The notes under the pieces: generated by a model
The model's input: the letters and a program-made list of their open reading frames with translations, nothing else
The model's database searches: none
Told to the model about the DNA's origin: nothing
Made by a program: the position numbers and the translations under genes
Assembly (NCBI GenBank): GCA_021234155.1
Contig: JAJEKV010000094.1
Span: 436,284 to 500,283 of the forward strand
Reading direction: 5' to 3'
Source: Isoetes taiwanensis
Lineage: Eukaryota > Streptophyta > Lycopodiopsida > Isoetales > Isoetaceae
DNA length: 64,000 nt
Shown here: piece by piece, positions 1 through 12,610 of the stretch
How the letters are laid out: each line of letters starts with the position of its first letter
Position numbering within the stretch: the first letter of the stretch is position 1

Positions 1-959
1 CAGTTATGTCTTCTGAATGGACAGATCGCGGACCTGCTAAAATAGTCCGGACCTGCTGATGGCGGCCTGATCTGAAGCCAGGATCCGGCTGGGCAAGGAT
101 TTGTGAAAGGCAATCGGCTACAGTAAGGGCACAATGCCGGATCTTTGCCGTACCTACAGTTCTGGCTATAGCATATGCCTCTGCATTCAAAGGTAAATTT
201 TTTATGATGTTTTGGGCTTTCTTGCATGAGAAGCTGATGGCGGCAATGTTCACATAGGTAAAGCAAATCGTTCTGGATTGTAAAATTTTGATTAGGTCTT
301 TAGGCTTCGCATGAATTTGCCTGAATTTTGACAGGCAATCTGCTTCAGGGTTTTATCAGACATTTCATCTATATCTATTCGATGCAGGTGCATCGGGCCT
401 AATTCTTTCCGACAATACCTGATAGGTGCTCTCAAAACTTTAGCTATGGAGCAGTAAACTGTGTTCATATTCTTTCTGTTGTGGCTTACTGGTGGGTTTT
501 TTGTTCCCTTATCTTTAAGGTACTTTTGGTTGCAGCTATTGAAAACTAATATAGCATTCTGTGACCAAACGGGTTCTTGTTGCTTATTGTATGGGGCATG
601 GATAAATCTCATTTCATTTCATTTCTATACAGGGGAAGCCCATGCTAGATGATTATGTAATCTCTATTCAATATAGCTTTGGGGGGAATGCTTTGTGATG
701 TTTTGCTTGCCAAATGAGTCCATTTATTAGAGCAAATAATATACAGCTAGGGCTGCATTGCAGCCTTCTAGATATGTGCCTGAAAATAAAATAACAAATA
801 GAACATTGAAATTTATGAAACTTTTCTCCCGCTGGTTCAAAGTATGGGGTGATGTGATACTTCTTTTCTCAGCCTTATCTTCTTCCTTATCCTCTATGCT
901 CTTTGTTGTACATTTTGACCTATAGAGAGATTTGTAGAGCAGTTGGAGGTTAGCTGAGG

Positions 960-1062
960 TGTGCATATTCATCCCTCTGTATACGGATGATGTGGTACTC
1001 ATATCCTCTTCCCCTGAAGGCTGTCAACATCATTTATTGGCACCAAGGGCCATTCAATCCTT
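960..1062 (+). pseudogene. LINE reverse transcriptase fragment (YADD-like motif)
   Basis: Translation gives TDDVVLISSSPEG, which matches the catalytic YADD box and the following leucine/serine-rich strand of non-LTR retrotransposon reverse transcriptases; the usual Y-A is Y-T here. Only about 30 residues are recognisable before the reading becomes unlike any RT. No endonuclease or RNase H lies around it, so it is a dead scrap. The same scrap occurs in copy B near 42777-42880 with frame-breaking changes. Confidence 0.6.
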
Positions 1063-1638
1063 TTCCAAGAGGTGTAACCATGAAAGTTTTGAGAAGAATA
1101 TAGCAGGCAGCAAAGAAAAACATAAGCAGTCATTTAAAAGAGAAAACAGGACTCAGATAAAATCATGCTTTGAGCCTGGCTAGGAAAAAGACAAAAGTTT
1201 CCTAATTTCAAAGTTCCAGTTTTTGTTTTTTCATTTTTATGCACGTATCTAGAGGGCTGCAATGTTCCCCAGCTGTATATGATAATTGCTGTAGTAAATC
1301 TCATAGACCCAAGTGGTCTCTCTTAAACATTAATATAATCTTTCTTTATCTTTTTGGCCTCTCTCTCCTTTGGCGGTGGCTATGGTGCTAACCCTGGCAA
1401 CCCTATTTACCTGAATGAATGTCATCCACAAATGATCCGAAGAGCCAGCCACGTTTTTTTTCGGTCTACCTTGTCCACTTTTGGACTACCAATTTAGTCT
1501 TTTTCTGTCCATTTGCTGTTCCGGCCTGCCGGAACCATTCTATTTTTCTTAACCTCACAATTTGACCACCTCCTTTGCCAAAACCATCCTCAGTGCTGTT
1601 CTGAAATGTACGAAAATTCTTTGACTGTTACACCAGTA

Positions 1639-1724
1639 CAATTGCCAACTTCTAGCTCTATTGGAACAGGAACTTCTTACTCAATTGCCAACTTCTAGCT
1701 CTATTGGAACAGGAACTCCTTACT
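1639..1724. repeat. 43-bp tandem duplication private to copy A
   Basis: The unit beginning caattgccaacttctagctc occurs at 1639 and again at 1682, almost identical. Copy B has a single unit near 43455, so the duplication arose after the segmental duplication, or was collapsed in copy B. Confidence 0.9.
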
Positions 1725-1990
1725 CACTTGCTGTTGACCCCAGATTTTGTGCTTCAACTTTGGGAGGTATTTGAATGAACTGTTAGACAGGTTACATTTA
1801 CTAGAAACAAATGACAAATCTTAGGGCAAAAGTGGCAAGCATCAGAGTTCAACAAATCAGGTTGCCTAAATTGAGCAATTACAAACAGTTGGGATGGAAC
1901 AGCAAGCAGACACTAACAAATGGGTGGAAGTGGTTAGGTAAAAACAACTTTTAGAGCCAGTTAATGATGTGAAAACCACCATTTCTGGAG

Positions 1991-2022
1991 GAAGAAAGAA
2001 AGAAAGAAAGAACGAAAGAAAG
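1991..2022. repeat. (GAAA)n tract, 3' tail of a minus-strand LINE
   Basis: The GAAA tract (TTTC on the minus strand) sits directly after the minus-strand LINE 3' end. Next to it is a hairpin-like segment, agacccgaagggtct, followed by gagacc. Similar segments next to simple-sequence tails appear at 23.75 kb and 45.66 kb, so this looks like the terminal microsatellite of that LINE family. Confidence 0.65.
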
Positions 2023-2800
2023 GTTTATTAACGTCTACGTAAGACCCGAAGGGTCTATGAGACCATAACACATACAGAATTCAAGGACTCCAGGAGGAAA
2101 ACCCTTCTGTTATCTAAAATATACAAACAAAAATATTAATTTAACAGAACTTATAGTGAAAATATAAGAATCTGCTCAAGTAGGGTTTGATGGGGATAGC
2201 CCATTCGTTCCTGTGACTGCTGCAAGGTAATTTATAATACCCTTTCTTGGCTTGCTTTGATGCTTGATGCTCGGCCTCTTCTGGAAAGACCTTTTATGTT
2301 TCATGACTGCTGATCGTTTTATCTTCTTAGACAGTGCCAAAGTCACCCCGTTAGAATCAGGATACTTCCTCTTCTGTGATGCCTCCAATATCATCTTATC
2401 ATCGTTTGACTCGGATGAAAAGAAATTAGTTATTTCTGTTTGCTTCAGGCACGTTGGATTCTTTTGTTTGAGAATGTTTCTCCTTTCTAGGGATAGTTTT
2501 ATATACAAAGTGAGATACATATTTCTAATCGTAATATTCTATCAGCTGTCATAGAGATGTGGGGTCTCTAAAAAGACAATGATATCTGCCTCTAATGATG
2601 TAGTAGGTTGGGCAGGTAAAAATAATGTTCCGACTCAGCCATGTTTAAATCGCACATTGGGCATTTCCGATCTTCATGACTAATATTTTTCGCCCTACCA
2701 ACCTCAATCTCCAAGTGGTGAAATGACACTCTAAACTGCCCCATAGAGTATCTCACTTTATTCGGCAGATCAATATCCAAATATCCAGGCCTTACGATGA
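2023..2800 (-). pseudogene. LINE C-terminal end, minus strand (copy A)
   Basis: The minus strand encodes a 62-residue piece (2780-2592) with the pattern FHHLEIEVGR, then edRkCPMC and AESEHYF. This is the CCHC-type C-terminal finger seen after the reverse transcriptase in many plant non-LTR elements. A second lysine/serine-rich piece (2520-2176) follows, then about 150 bases of 3' untranslated sequence and the GAAA tail. Endonuclease and reverse transcriptase domains are missing, as in a 5'-truncated insertion. A frame break separates the two pieces. Confidence 0.65.
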
Positions 2801-2835
2801 AACCATCTGCCCTCTTCCAGCTGGTATTATTTTGT

Positions 2836-3225
2836 GGTATTTCTGTCTTTTAAGCAAAAGCTTCAACAACGTCCATTTCTTTATTTTTATTTTTGAAATT
2901 TCTGGTTTGCAACAATATCCAAAACTCTTATTCAGGGAATTCGGCATCGAGCCCCCTCTTCAAGGAGGTTATAGAGCTTTCTTATTTTCTCTATTTTTGT
3001 CTTTTAGGAAAAAGCATCAACAACATCATTTTCTCTATTTTTATTTTTGAATTTTTTTATTTGCAGGAAGATCACTTGGTTTAGCCAGAAGAAGGGAGGG
3101 AGGCACCGAGCTACCTCTTCGAGAAGGTACAGAGCCTGTCTTGTTTCTCTATTTTTTGTCTATTAGGCAAAAGCATCAACAACTTCCATTTTTTTTATTC
3201 TTATTTTTAAATTTTGTATAGGGGA
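2836..3225. repeat. Threefold tandem repeat, unit about 155 bp
   Basis: The core ttttaggcaaaagcatcaac plus a T-rich run recurs at about 2848, 3001 and 3157. Between the T-rich cores lie short sequences ending in forms of cgagccccctcttcaaggag, cgagctacctcttcgagaag and similar. Some units have an acceptor-like ttgcag before and a gt after this segment, so each unit resembles a small exon with intron flanks. No protein is recognised. Confidence 0.7.
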
Positions 3226-3810
<585 letters not shown>

Positions 3811-5225
3811 TGCTTTTGATATTTATTTGCCCATTTTATCTAACGTCATCTATTTAGCTTTGTATCTTCACCATTAACTAGATATTGGGCCTTATTATTA
3901 GAAGTTACATGTATGAAAACATTGTACTAAAGTGGGTGCTTGCATCCAAATAGAGACTGAGATAACAGAAGTAACGCAGTGCAATGTATTGCACCAATTA
4001 CCAGCTAGTCTAAAGGCCATTACCATCAAGGAATCCACATCCTACTTATGATCAAACAGTAAAAAATGTTAAATCTTAGTGTCCATAGTGCAATAAAATG
4101 ATCACCCAACTTAGATGTACATGCATGAGCAACCTCTACATAGCACCATCACATCCAATTCCAGAAAGCATTGACTTGAAACTTAACAGTTCACTATACT
4201 TAGTACAAAGCTTCTACTATAACTCTTAGCATTTAGATGACACTTCGTGCCAGTGCCATTGTTCCTCTTGCCCTCATATATTCATTTGTACCAAATCAAC
4301 CACATTGCTTTTTTACAAAATGTCATTTGCGCATTTCTGTACTATAAATTTTCCTTCAAATTTAGCAATGTATGTACAAATGTCAATTATTTGATGTATA
4401 TCTACAATAAAATTGTATTTATGTTCGATGTGGACAAAATGTCTACAACTTGATGGATATCGACAAAAGTTGTATTTATGGTAATGTCGGGCACAATCAC
4501 TAGCTTCACTTGAAAGCAAAATTTCAAAGGCATGTCATTATAAAAAGCCCAAAGTGCCCAACTAAAAAGCCCATGAAAATGTTTTTCCCAAGAGAGCATA
4601 TGATTGCCGCCTTCTACATTTTTATTTAAGGAATAACTCTTTTGAAGTTTGTAACAAATGCATCAAACAAATGTGTAATGTATATAGTATGTTAATACTA
4701 CAAGGAAGCTCAAACACACAAATAAAGAGTAAAAGCAACACAAATTGCGGATGTGCTATCTCCATCATATATGAACAACACCAAGTTTGATAAGGATGAA
4801 GAAAAACTACATTTTGGCCCCTCGTTTATTGGTGTACACCATTCTAGCACTCCATCCTAGATACGAGAAGGTGATAATCAAAATTTTAAATAGATAAACA
4901 CCTGGTGGGTGGAGCTAAAGATAATCTATGTACATGCAAGGAATCCTTCCACCGGAGAGATTATTCTAACTTTCCTTTATTATTCAAACAATTTTCCTTG
5001 GTAGGAGGGAGTAGTAAATTTCACCATGACTACAAGACACATGTGGACATGACGGAGATGTATGATGTTGGTATGATAAGATGAGATAAGCAGAAGCGAG
5101 AAAAGGACAGGCTACAAGTAGGATTTGGTGATGGAAATTCCAATTACGCATGTGATGCGTTGAGGATACATATAAAATATCCCCATAATACTATTATATT
5201 ATGATGCACACTAGCTTAGGGTTTA
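3811..5225. other. AT-rich intergenic DNA, no gene seen
   Basis: No domain or splice-flanked exon is recognisable on either strand. A diverged direct repeat sits at about 4394-4485 (forms of gatgtatatctacaa and ttgtatttatg occur twice). Confidence 0.5.
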
Positions 5226-5355
5226 AGGTATGGGGAGTATCTTATATGAATATGGACACAAGTTCCAAAATGAGCTCTAATTAGGATTTTAGGTATGGGG
5301 AGTATTTTATATGAATATCGAAAGTAGTTCCAAAATGAGGTCTAAAAAGACGCCC
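5226..5355. repeat. 65-bp tandem duplication
   Basis: Two units begin with aggtatggggagtat, at 5226 and 5291, and continue through ttccaaaatgag. Confidence 0.9.
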
Positions 5356-6090
5356 TATCCAAAGCAAAAGCTAGAGCAATGATTCTTAACATAGAAGTAA
5401 GATATTTTTATCACGTCAACAGGTGGTGTTCACGTAAGCTTACATCAGCCATAGATCTTGGTGCAACTAGTCTTATCTTACACGAGCTTTTGTTCTATAG
5501 TCCCTATTATAATATTACCTTCTATTATTCTGTTGATGAGCCTTCAATGCAGTAGGGCTTGCAGCCTAGAGGGCCCTCTTCTTTTGAAGCTAAATTAGTG
5601 TAGTGCCCCCCGATTTCAACTGCTTTAACTTAGGCTGCACTACAAATTCTGCATTTTTTTTCGTTCATATATCTTCGCTTCCTCAAGGATCGATTCGATC
5701 TTGCTTTAAATTTCGTATTGTCAATTTGAACTTTGAGTCAACAAGTTGATTAGGTCTATCATATTCTTCAAATAAAGCTAAAGCTCAACCTCGCTTAAGT
5801 TACATCAGGCCATAGCTAGATACCAGACCCTGCTTTAAACCTCTAGGGGATGTCAAACTGATCTAGTAAGATAAACCCATTAAGGATAAATCTTTTTTAA
5901 ATTCAAAGCCTAAACGGTATCAACTTAACTTTGACGATAAAAATCATTCTTTCTTTCTTTCTTTCTTTGATTCATCAATCACATAAACTGTATTGTTGTC
6001 TCAAGGCCAAAGTCGCCAAAAGTTATGCAAACAGACGCTAATATTTGAGAAGATAAATCATCAGCAGACGATTTTTTTTTGCCCCAAAAT
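5356..6090. other. Intergenic DNA with a (TTTC)n run
   Basis: No coding signal is seen. A (TTTC)n run at 5948-5969 follows an A-rich stretch and could be another LINE tail, in plus orientation. Confidence 0.4.
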
Positions 6091-6225
6091 GGCATCGATC
6101 CAAGCCCCGATCATTATTCGGGATGGGACGATCGGCTATATATGTGCTCGTTATTCTTATGGCTCGTTGGCATCTTCTCACCAAGAAAGATCTCTTTCCT
6201 TGTCCATTGCTTCTTCTCCTCATCA
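6091..6225 (+). repeat. Dispersed repeat P, copy 1, with TATA-like box
   Basis: The segment from ggcatcgatccaagccccg through ctatatatgtgctcg to tctctttccttgtccattgc recurs at 12482-12610. Both copies keep the CTATATATG box and the pyrimidine-rich downstream part. That layout resembles a core promoter with a 5' leader, possibly of a mobile element. No ORF clearly follows. Confidence 0.75.
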
Positions 6226-6970
6226 TCTTGCTCCTCTTCCGGCGCCCTTCATCTTTACCACCATCCTTTCCTGTGTAAGCTTCGCCTATCTCGTGCACGA
6301 TGATTCCTTAATAGGTGGTGGTGAGAGCTTTCATGTTTGATTCCACTATCAATTGGTTATGGTCGCTCTTATTTGTTGTTTCTAGCGTAATTGTTTTGGG
6401 TTGATGAGGCTTTGATTATGGACTTGGGTTCCGGGTGATTGTTTGTCAATTAGGCTTTGTGGTCCTTGTACATGCAAATTTATAGATTATGAGCATTGAC
6501 TTCTCGCTGCTTTTGGTATTTGTAAAGTTGTTGTTCATGCCTGCGAAATTTCATAATTCTTTGTCCACGGCTCCAAACGGCATTTTTGCATCTTCTGCAA
6601 AGGGTTTTTACATCGGCCTGGTTGGCCTATTGCAGCTGGTTTTCACATCGCCTTTGCTGGCCGGCCCAAATGATTGCTCGCCAATTTCCATCAAATCACT
6701 CGGTGTCTCTTTGTCCTTTTAATGTTTTTATTTTGTTCTCTAGAACTTCTTACGATTGGCATTCATGAATTTTGCTCATATCGGTACTTCCTCGCCATGA
6801 TGTCGAGCTTGGTTGCGGGTCGAGAGTGCATTTTTGCCGAGGGCAGATTCGACATCTTGATGGTTGTACTCCATCGCCTAGGACCATGTTCATGGATCTT
6901 CCATATTAAATCTTTTCTATTTCCGCTTCCTCTTTTCGACCCCTTTTTTCCCTGGATTCAATATCTAATA

Positions 6971-7140
6971 TCTAGCACAATAACAGGGGCTTACTTTTAG
7001 ATTTTTATACGTTTTTTCACATGGTTTTTCTATGATTCCATTGTTGTATTAGTTGAGGTGTACTAGATAGTATTTCTAGAGTGCACCCTTTATGGGCCGT
7101 TGATTTTCGTTGGTTGGAACAATCCGAGGGTTGTTATCTT
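6971..7140 (+). repeat. Dispersed repeat Q, copy 1
   Basis: The block starts tctagcacaataacagggg and runs through ttttatacg, a T-rich stretch and tttctagagtgcaccctttatggg to a ttggttggaacaatccgaggg end. Related blocks are at 15913-16085 and 18404-18502. The terminal ccgttgg...aatccgagg segment resembles ends of plant DNA transposons, but I could not pair it with a partner end or target duplication. Confidence 0.7.
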
Positions 7141-7142
7141 TC

Positions 7143-7240
7143 TCTGCATGTGTTTGTGCATGAATACTGCGCATGTGTATGCATGTGCATGTGTACTGTG
7201 CATGTGCAAGTGCATGTGCATGTGTGCATGTGCATGTGTA
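7143..7240. repeat. (TGCATG)n-like low-complexity repeat
   Basis: Alternating purine-pyrimidine sequence built of tgcatg and gtgcatgtg units. ORFs across it are cysteine/methionine-rich artefacts. Confidence 0.9.
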
Positions 7241-7326
7241 CCCCTTTGGATTCTCGCTGCCGGAGTGGAATTTTGCTACTAGGAGGTGGATTTTTTGCTC
7301 ACACTTACAAAGGTATTTGTTTTTTA

Positions 7327-7350
7327 ATAGAATAGAATAGAATAGAATAG
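7327..7350. repeat. (AGAAT)n pentanucleotide repeat
   Basis: About five units of agaat followed by ggtttttaatg. The same pentamer flanks the LINE 3' end at 23.75 kb, so this is probably the tail of a minus-strand LINE remnant. Confidence 0.75.
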
Positions 7351-8460
7351 GTTTTTAATGTTTCTTCAGTTAGCATAATGGTTTTTTTTACAAGGTATTG
7401 GTTTCCCTCGTTCTACAATGTAGTGCTACAAAACCCGCCTTTGTTTCCCCTTTATATTCTAAGAACAACACATCAATATGGTCTTTGCCATGTGCGTGTG
7501 GTGGTTATACCGATGGTGGCGGGACCAATTGAACTTGATCTTCATTTATAGGGTTCTCTAGTATAGTAATAATGTTTGATCAACATCGTGTTTGACTTCG
7601 TGTGTCGAGGAATGTCATGTGGAATTGATGGATTGGGAGACTCTATAGTCCGCATTAATATAAAGGAAAAGAAATCGGTTAGATTGATTTTAATTTAGAA
7701 AATAGAACTTTAATAGCTTAAATGAAACCAATCAAATAAAAGCGCTCTACAATAATGTTTATTCATAAACCTTTAGTAGCTAAATAAAATTGAATCAAAT
7801 AAAAGATTTTGACATTGATATATGCTCTACAATAATGTTTTATTCACAAACCATTGCATGAACATCAACGCTACTCTGCAGCAGAATAATTGGTGAGGTT
7901 CATAAAGAACCGCTGAGACTTTTTTTATGGGTTGCCCCGGCTTTGGTTTAACAGTGAAGAGAATAAGCCAGCTTTGGTATGTGGAGTAGGTTTCTCGTGA
8001 ATCTGCCTGAAGCGAGATCAAGGGTAGAGTTTTTGAAGCAAGCTTGCTCGCTCGCTGCTCCACGGTTGTTACTTTTAGCTACGCTTATTTCTCTTTCACA
8101 ATGAAACCATTGTTTATCAATCTATACGATTTTGATGCTCCATTTCTAGTTTAAAGATAATGCATGATTCACCTTCTGGTTCGATTAAAGTTCCAAACCT
8201 ACAATATAAATGCATTCTTGTGGCCACCGCTTGACCGATTCAGATGACTCAAAAAGGGCATGGAATAATCCTTTTGCTGTGTACAAGAATCCGCTTTGTT
8301 GATTGAAGCTAAAGGTTGGCTCAGCTATGAACAATCCGGTAGGGGCCAGAAATATCCAAGAGTTGGAAGCAAACATAGGGCCTAAACTCTAGACTCTTTT
8401 TTGAATCAAGAACATGGTTGGTTGGATACATCAACTTTCATCATGCATCTCTACACTATC
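7351..8460. other. No recognised gene; small minus-strand ORFs
   Basis: Minus-strand ORFs at 8063-7827 and 8376-8185 encode 78 and 63 residues of ordinary composition, without any motif I recognise. A short direct repeat about 90 bases apart (around 7750 and 7832) contains ctctacaataatgttt. Confidence 0.35.
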
Positions 8461-8895
8461 CCCAAGGCCCCAAAGGGGCCAAAAATTTGTTAGTTAACAC
8501 AAACCATTACATCCAACACATTAAATTAGATTTTCCCTAAAACCCCGCTTTTGGTGCATATTCACACGGGAGTGACTCCTCGGGCAAGGAGAGCCGCTTT
8601 TATACCCCCTAAAACAAGATAATACATGCATGAAATCAACACAATTGAGTACATTGCCTCAAACGTTATAGTATTTCACAACTCTCATTATACAAAGATA
8701 AAAAAAATTCGCACGAAGCTTACCCCACAAATGAGGATCGCTATTCACGGTCCAAATCAAAGAATAAGTCGTGAATATGCCTATCCAATAGCTCTCATTG
8801 CCCAAGTCATCCCCTCGTGGAATATGCACCAAAACCAAAGGGGTTTTAGGGGAATTTAATTTAAAGTGTTGGATGTAGTGGTTTATGTTGATGTA
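8461..8895. mobile_element. Foldback/MITE family F, copy 1
   Basis: The left arm begins with the hairpin ggccccaaaggggcc, then aaccattacatccaacac and gtgcatattcacacggg. The right arm is its inverted complement (aatatgcaccaaaaccaaag through gtgttggatgtagtgg). Arms are roughly 130 bases around a core of about 200. Copies 2 and 3 are at 18046-18400 and 22008-22385. There is no transposase. Terminal inverted repeats with no coding capacity indicate a non-autonomous foldback element. Confidence 0.8.
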
Positions 8896-10125
8896 TCTTG
8901 GTCCTTCTAATTTTTTCAAGAACTACCGATTGCCGCCCTAAGCCATCGATTTTTCAATGTGGGATCCAGATCCGAGCTTCGGCTCTTTCCATTCCGACCG
9001 TTAGGTTGGATTTTGGCCAGCCGGGCCGGCGCGGCGCAGAACGCGGTGGTTGAGCCGCATGCAACATCGCTTCATCGATTTTTAGTGATACCGCTTTGCA
9101 GCCCTCAACCTTTCTTATGCTTCCTTTTCTTAACTTGCCCAGCTCCCCCAACCAAAGAGATTTCAATGGCTTTTAAACTTTTCCATCCCCAAAATTTCAA
9201 TCGAATTTGAGCTTTGTTGCACCACACACCTCTATATTTTTCCAACATCACAACAAGAATTATCCCGGACCTCAGATTTTCATTGCAAGTAGGCATAATT
9301 CCAGCTTTTTTGGTGTAGTATAGTTTTTCATGCTATAGTCTCAGATAAGCATTTCTATTCATGTATGGTTTCGAGGAGGATGCCGGACTTCTTCTGTGAT
9401 AGATCCGTGTTCAAATTTGTCAGGGCGCACTTAGTATCCATTTGAGTCATCTCGTGATATTTTTCATGGCTACTTTTAGTTCTCGATTGAATGCTTATAA
9501 AGATATACAATTGTTGGGCCATACACAATTTATACATTTTCATCTTTTCTTATGAATGTAAAATGTGTAGAGTTCTAAAAGTATTGATCCTATTCATAAA
9601 TGGCATATAGGACCTGAATCCTTTCTAGATTGTTTCCGAACCATTCCTAGAAGGGGCCCTACATCATTCCTTGAAGCGCCCGCCTTCGTTATTTTCTTAG
9701 ATCTATGAGTCTAACTAACGTGATTGATGCACAATTCATGTTGTTAGACGTCGAATCCTATTTGTTTAAGTATGGCAACTCTTGGCTACTTTTCCAAGTA
9801 TGTGTTTTGGAGCTTATTATATTCTTTGATTGTTTTCCCCCGATGGCTCTCCATGTTGTTGTCAAGAGGCATCATAGGTTTTTTTGTCCTTGTGTGCATC
9901 TATATTTAGCGTTTTGAATTTGTCATTGAGCATCACATTGAGCATCGTGGGTTGTATTTTTGAAGTTGTTTGCTAGTCATTGAGCATCCCGCAAAGTGGT
10001 GATTCTTGTTTAGTTCCAGCCATTTCTGGTATCTATGTTTATCGATTACATGTGGATTCGATAAATAGTGTGTTGCATTCTCCGTGATCTTCATGAACAT
10101 TTTTGTATGTTATGAAAAAAATTTC
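8896..10125. other. No gene seen; GC-rich patch at 8955-9075
   Basis: The patch at 8955-9075 is distinctly GC-rich (gccagccgggccggcgcggcgc) in AT-rich surroundings. Neither strand shows a recognisable protein. The rest is T-rich, with short chance ORFs. Confidence 0.35.
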
Positions 10126-11670
10126 ATTTTTCCCTCAATTTGGCCTTGACATTAATTTTATCTTCGTTGTTGATCTCTCTCTCGACCTCGAAGTTTCCCT
10201 TCTCAAATTTCACTTGGCCCCTTTGCCTTTTTCATGTGTATCTATGCATCCTTCTATCGGTTCCACCTCCATGTCGGTTTGATTTCGAATTTAGCTGATT
10301 TACCCTTTATCTCAACTTTGTTTTGTTGTCCTTTTGTTTACTTGTTCATTTGAACATAGACCTCTACCCCATTCGACGGCTTAGCCTTTCTTCACGTAAG
10401 CGGCAAGATTCAAGACTAATCGCACATACGCTTTAATTGTACTTTTCATATCCAGGTACCACTAAAACTTCGACTCTCCTTTTTTAGTAGGTATCCTCTT
10501 TCCATGTCTATTCAAATAAAGTTTTTCTTTGCATCCACATTTCACCACATACTATTCACATTGTAGTCCGTGACTGCAATTAATTTGGCCATAAATTTTC
10601 TCCTACATTTGCTTATCATTCTCGTTGTTAGACAACATTGGGTTACTTCATCTTAGAGGGATATGATCATTTTGCATTGGTGGACTTGCTAATTGCCACA
10701 TTCGCCATTTCATCTTAGAGGGATCCGCCTACTTTGCCTTGCTACTTAATTAGATTCCCTAGGATGAAAGAATTGGTTCACGCGCTTTCCTTTAGACATA
10801 CCGCTTCTATTGCTATATAGTATCATGGATCACGTTTTTGTTATAGGACCTTCATATCTTATTATATTTCTAAATGATCATCCCATTGATATTCTTGCAT
10901 TGCCTCTTCCACTGTCCCATTCTCGCCTCTGCCCTCGCATTTGCAATTTGACATGTTCTATATTTGTGGACTCATTCGATGCATGTTGATTTTGGCTTTT
11001 TATTTAAGACATACTACTACATATATATGTTTCGGTATTTGTGGTTTTTTCGTTATGTGGAGCTTCTTCCACTATTTTTTCATTGCTTGCTCTCTATCCC
11101 CACGTATTTTACTAGGCTAGCTCGACTATTTTTCGCCTTCTCTCATTCGGGCCAAGATTTAATTCCATGGATCTTTGGGGATTATGCCATAGTTCCATTT
11201 GTATTTAGGTGCTTGTGTTCTAACCTTTTCCTTGCAAGAGTCATGTGGTTTTTTATTTTCGCACATTTCACGATTTCTTTAATATTTTCTCTCATTTTCT
11301 AAAGTTTAATGTTGTTTCATCCAATAGAACTCATTAAACATGTTCATCGATCATATATAATGCGTATTAGATGGTCGGGTGCTATATTCCCAATTTCCTG
11401 TATTTTTTACATTTTTATAACTATTTTGAATTCCCCTCGTGTTGGCCTTTGCATTAGCTTTGTTCTTGACATGATCTCAACTTCGACCTCAAGACGCCTT
11501 TCTCGACTTTTGACTTTGTCCCATTGCTTGATTTTCATGTGTATCCAACCAACCGCTTCTACCAAAAATCAATCCTCCATGTCGGTTTAACTTCAATTTC
11601 GCTTTTTCCCCGACCTCAACCTTGATTTCTATCATTTTGTCCATTTACCCATTCGATCGATTTCACCTCC
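10126..11670. repeat. Diverged internal duplication, pyrimidine-rich
   Basis: 10130-10400 and 11400-11670 share the order gacctcgaag or gacctcaag, then ttttcatgtgtatc, then ctccatgtcggttt. A second diverged pair, catcttagagggat, is at about 10645 and 10712. The bias is strong (pyrimidine on plus, purine on minus). It may be a decayed minus-strand transposon ORF; the repeated minus-strand peptide contains KPTWR, which I cannot assign. Confidence 0.5.
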
Positions 11671-12116
11671 TTCACGAAAATGGTGCATCTACAAAGGACT
11701 GTATGCTTTTTCGCCCTCGAATTTGTTTATGACTCACCCATCAACTCTCTCCCTTTTAGTGAGTAACTTTTTTCTTGATGGCTCTACTAACAATATGTCA
11801 CTTTATCGAGTCATTATATTTTCATTTTCATTTTGTATGTACATTACGCCTTTTCGCTTTATTATTGCATAATATGCTAACGCTAACTTTACTAGCACGA
11901 TGTCACTTTTAAATACTATGGCTCAATCTCCATACAATCCAACCCCACCTTGGCACTCTTGACCTCCATCTCCTTTTTCCCCTCGGCTATAACCTTATCT
12001 TCATCTCCTTTTTCCCCTTCGACCTCATATTTCAACCTTCTCCTTTCGTGTATAACCATTTTAATTTTCTTCGGATTTGTCTCACTTTTGTTCGACCCAA
12101 CGATGTGATTTACATT

Positions 12117-12329
12117 TCATTTCAATCTCAAATTCCGTGTTGACCTTCCTCTTGAATTTATGCTAATATTTGCAACCTCTACCTCAAATGGATCGACTTG
12201 GATGTCATTTATCACGGATTTATGCATGCTGTTGTTCGTGCACATGGTCGCAGGCATCGTCATTTGGCCATCTTCCTCTTCCATCTGCAATAATTGCCTG
12301 TGGAGATCCACGTTGATGTTCGTGTTCAC
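12117..12329 (-). CDS. Unrecognised acidic ORF, 70 codons
   Basis: The peptide starts MNTNINVDLHRQLLQMEEED, is rich in N, E, D and M, and ends in a basic tail (GRSTRNLRLK). Its composition looks more like protein than its neighbours. An open reading continues past the stop in the same purine-rich style (EVEGEKGDEDKVIAEGKKE in a nearby frame). No domain is recognised; a decayed transposon ORF is possible. Confidence 0.25.
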   Translation of the reverse strand: MNTNINVDLHRQLLQMEEEDGQMTMPATMCTNNSMHKSVINDIQVDPFEVEVANISINSRGRSTRNLRLK

Positions 12330-12481
12330 GGCAGATGGCGGTCATCATGCTCTCCTCTCGCCACGTTGTTCAATGTTGTTGCTCAACATTTATATGTTTC
12401 CCCGGCCGATTGGGCTTGTAGATAAGGAAGTTATCCGTGATCGGACCGGCTTTTGTGTTTTGGGGAGTCCCTTCCTGCATC

Positions 12482-12610
12482 GGCATCGATTCAAGCCCTG
12501 ATCCTTATTCGAGATCGGACGAGTAGCTATATATGTGCTCGCCATTCTTATGGCTCAAGCATCGGGCGCCTTCTCACAAAGCAGCATCTCTTTCCTTGTC
12601 CATTGCTTCC
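12482..12610 (+). repeat. Dispersed repeat P, copy 2
   Basis: Matches 6091-6225, including gctatatatgtgctcg, attcttatggctc and catctctttccttgtccattgc. Differences cluster near former CTG/CAG positions. Confidence 0.75.

Larger units (their letters stand above)
1..2810. repeat. Segmental duplication, copy A
   Basis: This block is repeated in direct orientation at 41830-44575. The order of all recognisable landmarks is the same in both: the LINE reverse-transcriptase scrap, the GAAA tract and the LINE zinc-finger end. Copy A is already homologous at base 1, so the duplication extends beyond the left edge of the window. Similarity ends near 2810, after a shared stretch reading roughly gatgaaaccatct. 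Most differences between the copies fall at CTG or CAG triplets (see findings). Copy A also holds a 43-bp tandem duplication that copy B lacks. Confidence 0.95.

Noticed and set aside
10964-11302. 112-codon hydrophobic ORF as a membrane protein
   Set aside because: The T-rich plus strand gives F/L/Y-rich frames by composition; no domain, and the purine-rich opposite strand looks more like decayed coding sequence.
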